This document shows positions 62,694 through 64,000 of a stretch of DNA of 64,000 nucleotides, in pieces (the stretch's first letter is position 1; each line of letters starts with the position of its first letter). This DNA is from Parasediminibacterium sp051861445 (lineage in GTDB: Bacteria; Bacteroidota; Bacteroidia; Chitinophagales; Chitinophagaceae). The notes under the pieces are model-generated. The model ran no database searches. It saw only the letters and a list, made by a program, of their open reading frames with translations, and was not told where the DNA came from. The stretch spans positions 62,001 to 126,000 of the forward strand of contig JBHYCS010000011.1 in NCBI GenBank assembly GCA_051861445.1. Direction: 5' to 3'. Both the position numbers and the translations under genes were made by a program.

Positions 62694-63365
62694 ATGGAAA
62701 ACAATCAAATTCTTGAAACTTGGCAAGCCTATAATGTGCAACTTGAAAACCTAGTAAATATTAATAGAAAAGTTGTAGCAGATATTACACAATTAAAAAT
62801 AAAATCGTTGATTGGCAGCATGAAAACCACTAAAGTAACTGCAATACTCATTGGCTTTATTTGGGTGTTTGCAGGTGTATTTTTGTTGACGAATCTTTGC
62901 ATGTACTCATTTTCACAAATAAGCATTTATTTTTTAGTTTCTGCTTTTTTGCAAATATTGATTACAGCGATTGCTATAGGTATTTATTTGTACCAAAGTA
63001 TATTGATTCATCGCATACAAAATAGCGAAAACGTAGTAGACACCCAATACCAACTGAACCAATTAAAAATCAGCAGCATATGGGTATTTAAAATTTTAAT
63101 TTTGCAACTTCCTTTGTGGACTACCTTTTATTTGTCTGACCATTTTTTTGCACATTCAACGCCATTAATTTATCTAATACAAATTGCTGTTACACTTTTA
63201 TTTACTGTGGCAGCTATTTTACTGTTTATAAATATTCAGCCGAAAAACTTTCATAAAAAGTGGTTCAAACTAATTTTCAATGGCATAGAATGGACACCTA
63301 TTTTACATTCGATTGAATTGTGTAAAGAAATTGAAGCATTTAAAAAAGAAGGTGTAGAAATTTAA
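62694..63365 (+). CDS. four-helix membrane protein paired with the ECF sigma factor
   Basis: The 223-residue product has a soluble N-terminus of about 45 residues (LETWQAYNVQLENLVNINRK) and four helices (about 52-75, 83-105, 130-150, 160-180). Position and layout suggest the cognate anti-sigma factor, with the N-terminus binding the sigma factor in the cytoplasm; this is inference, as I see no zinc-binding ZAS motif. The stop overlaps the stop of the converging gene by three bases (63362-63365 region). Confidence 0.78.
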   Translation: MENNQILETWQAYNVQLENLVNINRKVVADITQLKIKSLIGSMKTTKVTAILIGFIWVFAGVFLLTNLCMYSFSQISIYFLVSAFLQILITAIAIGIYLYQSILIHRIQNSENVVDTQYQLNQLKISSIWVFKILILQLPLWTTFYLSDHFFAHSTPLIYLIQIAVTLLFTVAAILLFINIQPKNFHKKWFKLIFNGIEWTPILHSIELCKEIEAFKKEGVEI

Positions 63366-64000
63366 TTCATCATTCTTCTCATATTATTCAAATTTCCTCC
63401 ACGCATCATATTTCTAAACATTGCTGGCATTTGCTGTTGCTGACCTGCAAATTTTCGAATGTTATAGGTGAATGTAATACTGAAATAGCGTTGCAACACA
63501 TTGGTTCTAATATCTTGTACAAAGTTGTTGTTTACCGTACGGCTAATACTTACATTTTGGTTAAGCAAATCGTAGATAGAAAACTTCAATTCGCCATTTT
63601 GTTTTTTAAATAAAAGCTTCGAAACACTTGCATTCCATAACGGCACATTGGTATTAAATCCACTTGCTCTACCACTATTATAGGTATAATCAAATTCACT
63701 TCCAATTATCCAACCACCTTTAAAAGTATAGGTTGGTTCTAACGATAAGTTTTGAGAGAAGAAATTGGCATTTTGTTCTTTTTGAACAGAATATTTTACA
63801 ATGTTGTAAGTAGATGTGGCATTCACATTTAAATCTAACTTTTCTTTCCAATTCATTGTCCAGCCAATGGTTTCACCAAACGTAGTATTGTAGGTGTAGT
63901 TTTTTTGTTGGTTAATAAAACTTACACTTCTATCATGATTAACATTAGTGCTAAAATTCAAATTACTCTTCGGTTTTTTTAATTGAAAACCATAGTTAAA
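63362..64000 (-). CDS. outer-membrane beta-barrel protein, C-terminal part (5' truncated by window edge)
   Basis: The frame stays open to the right edge (FNYGFQLKKPKSN precedes the TTG at 63961), so only the last 212 or so residues are seen. Alternating strands with Tyr/Trp (FKGGWIIGSEFDYTYNSGRA; LWNASVSKLLFKKQNGELKFSIYDLLNQN) and the segment VSISRTVNNNFVQD fit the barrel of TonB-receptor-like OMP_b-brl_3 proteins. The final 25 residues are Met/Arg/Asn-rich (FRNMMRGGNLNNMRRMMN), beyond the last strand. Confidence 0.8.
   Translation of the reverse strand, partial: FNYGFQLKKPKSNLNFSTNVNHDRSVSFINQQKNYTYNTTFGETIGWTMNWKEKLDLNVNATSTYNIVKYSVQKEQNANFFSQNLSLEPTYTFKGGWIIGSEFDYTYNSGRASGFNTNVPLWNASVSKLLFKKQNGELKFSIYDLLNQNVSISRTVNNNFVQDIRTNVLQRYFSITFTYNIRKFAGQQQQMPAMFRNMMRGGNLNNMRRMMN

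Noticed and set aside
1..64000. Search for tRNA, rRNA, CRISPR arrays, insertion sequences and phage genes
   Set aside because: Reading both strands I found no cloverleaf-like tRNA ends, no spaced direct-repeat array and no transposase or integrase frame; small RNAs cannot be excluded by eye.

Overview
The window looks like a chromosomal segment of an aerobic Bacteroidota, probably a member of the Chitinophagaceae or a near relative (family placement is inference). The DNA is AT-rich. Several upstream regions carry the Bacteroidota -7 box TAnnTTTG. The gene content includes TonB-dependent receptors, a secreted glycosidase with a type IX secretion tail, DUF4876, DUF6850 and DUF6787 proteins, and an alternative complex III (ACIII) cluster. 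I see no rRNA, tRNA, CRISPR array, insertion sequence or phage gene.

Layout. 1-15875: a plus-strand envelope and transport block. It starts with the tail of a DUF5916 protein. A very tight run of genes follows: TonB receptor, DUF4876 lipoprotein, DUF6850 barrel, small lipoprotein, EamA transporter, ABC ATPase, D,D-dipeptidase and siderophore-type TonB receptor. A hairpin terminator and two DUF3526-type ABC permeases close it. 16124-18747: a glutathione peroxidase, a four-helix membrane protein and CorA. 18862-20898: uvrB on the minus strand. 21050-37202: a minus-strand respiratory cluster, read from high to low coordinates: actA-actB-actC-actD-actE-actF-coxB-coxA, a terminator, ctaB-two subunit III genes-subunit IV, a terminator, then SCO and DUF420. 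It encodes quinol oxidation, cytochrome c reduction, an A-type oxidase, heme O synthesis and copper delivery. 37440-41636: DUF6787, purN and a GH13 enzyme with a type IX tail. 41726-45031: pta-ackA. 45198-46226: a GH53 galactanase lipoprotein. 46429-46542: an unlisted 37-residue membrane protein. 46791-48239: asnS.

48379-52860 is a three-gene type I export system whose ABC ATPase has altered signature, Walker B and H-loop positions. 52984-56533 groups an SbtA-type bicarbonate permease, a beta-carbonic anhydrase, a SulP transporter and a small secreted protein. 56666-59013 holds fabG, a periplasmic peroxiredoxin-like protein and a secreted protein with eight tandem heptads. 59155-63365 has polA, an ECF sigma factor and a partner membrane protein. 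The right edge cuts an outer-membrane barrel gene.

The observations I rate highest are these. (1) A palindrome sits inside the promoter spacer of ctaB, in a respiratory cluster divided by terminators. (2) The 1815-15875 operon combines two receptors, several lipoproteins or barrels, an ABC exporter-like unit and a D,D-dipeptidase, with unknown substrate. (3) The ABC exporter is degenerate. (4) The small membrane gene at 46429-46542 has its own promoter box. (5) The inorganic-carbon genes are clustered. Several gene starts are moved from the longest frame because terminators, promoters or non-ATG codons argue against it.
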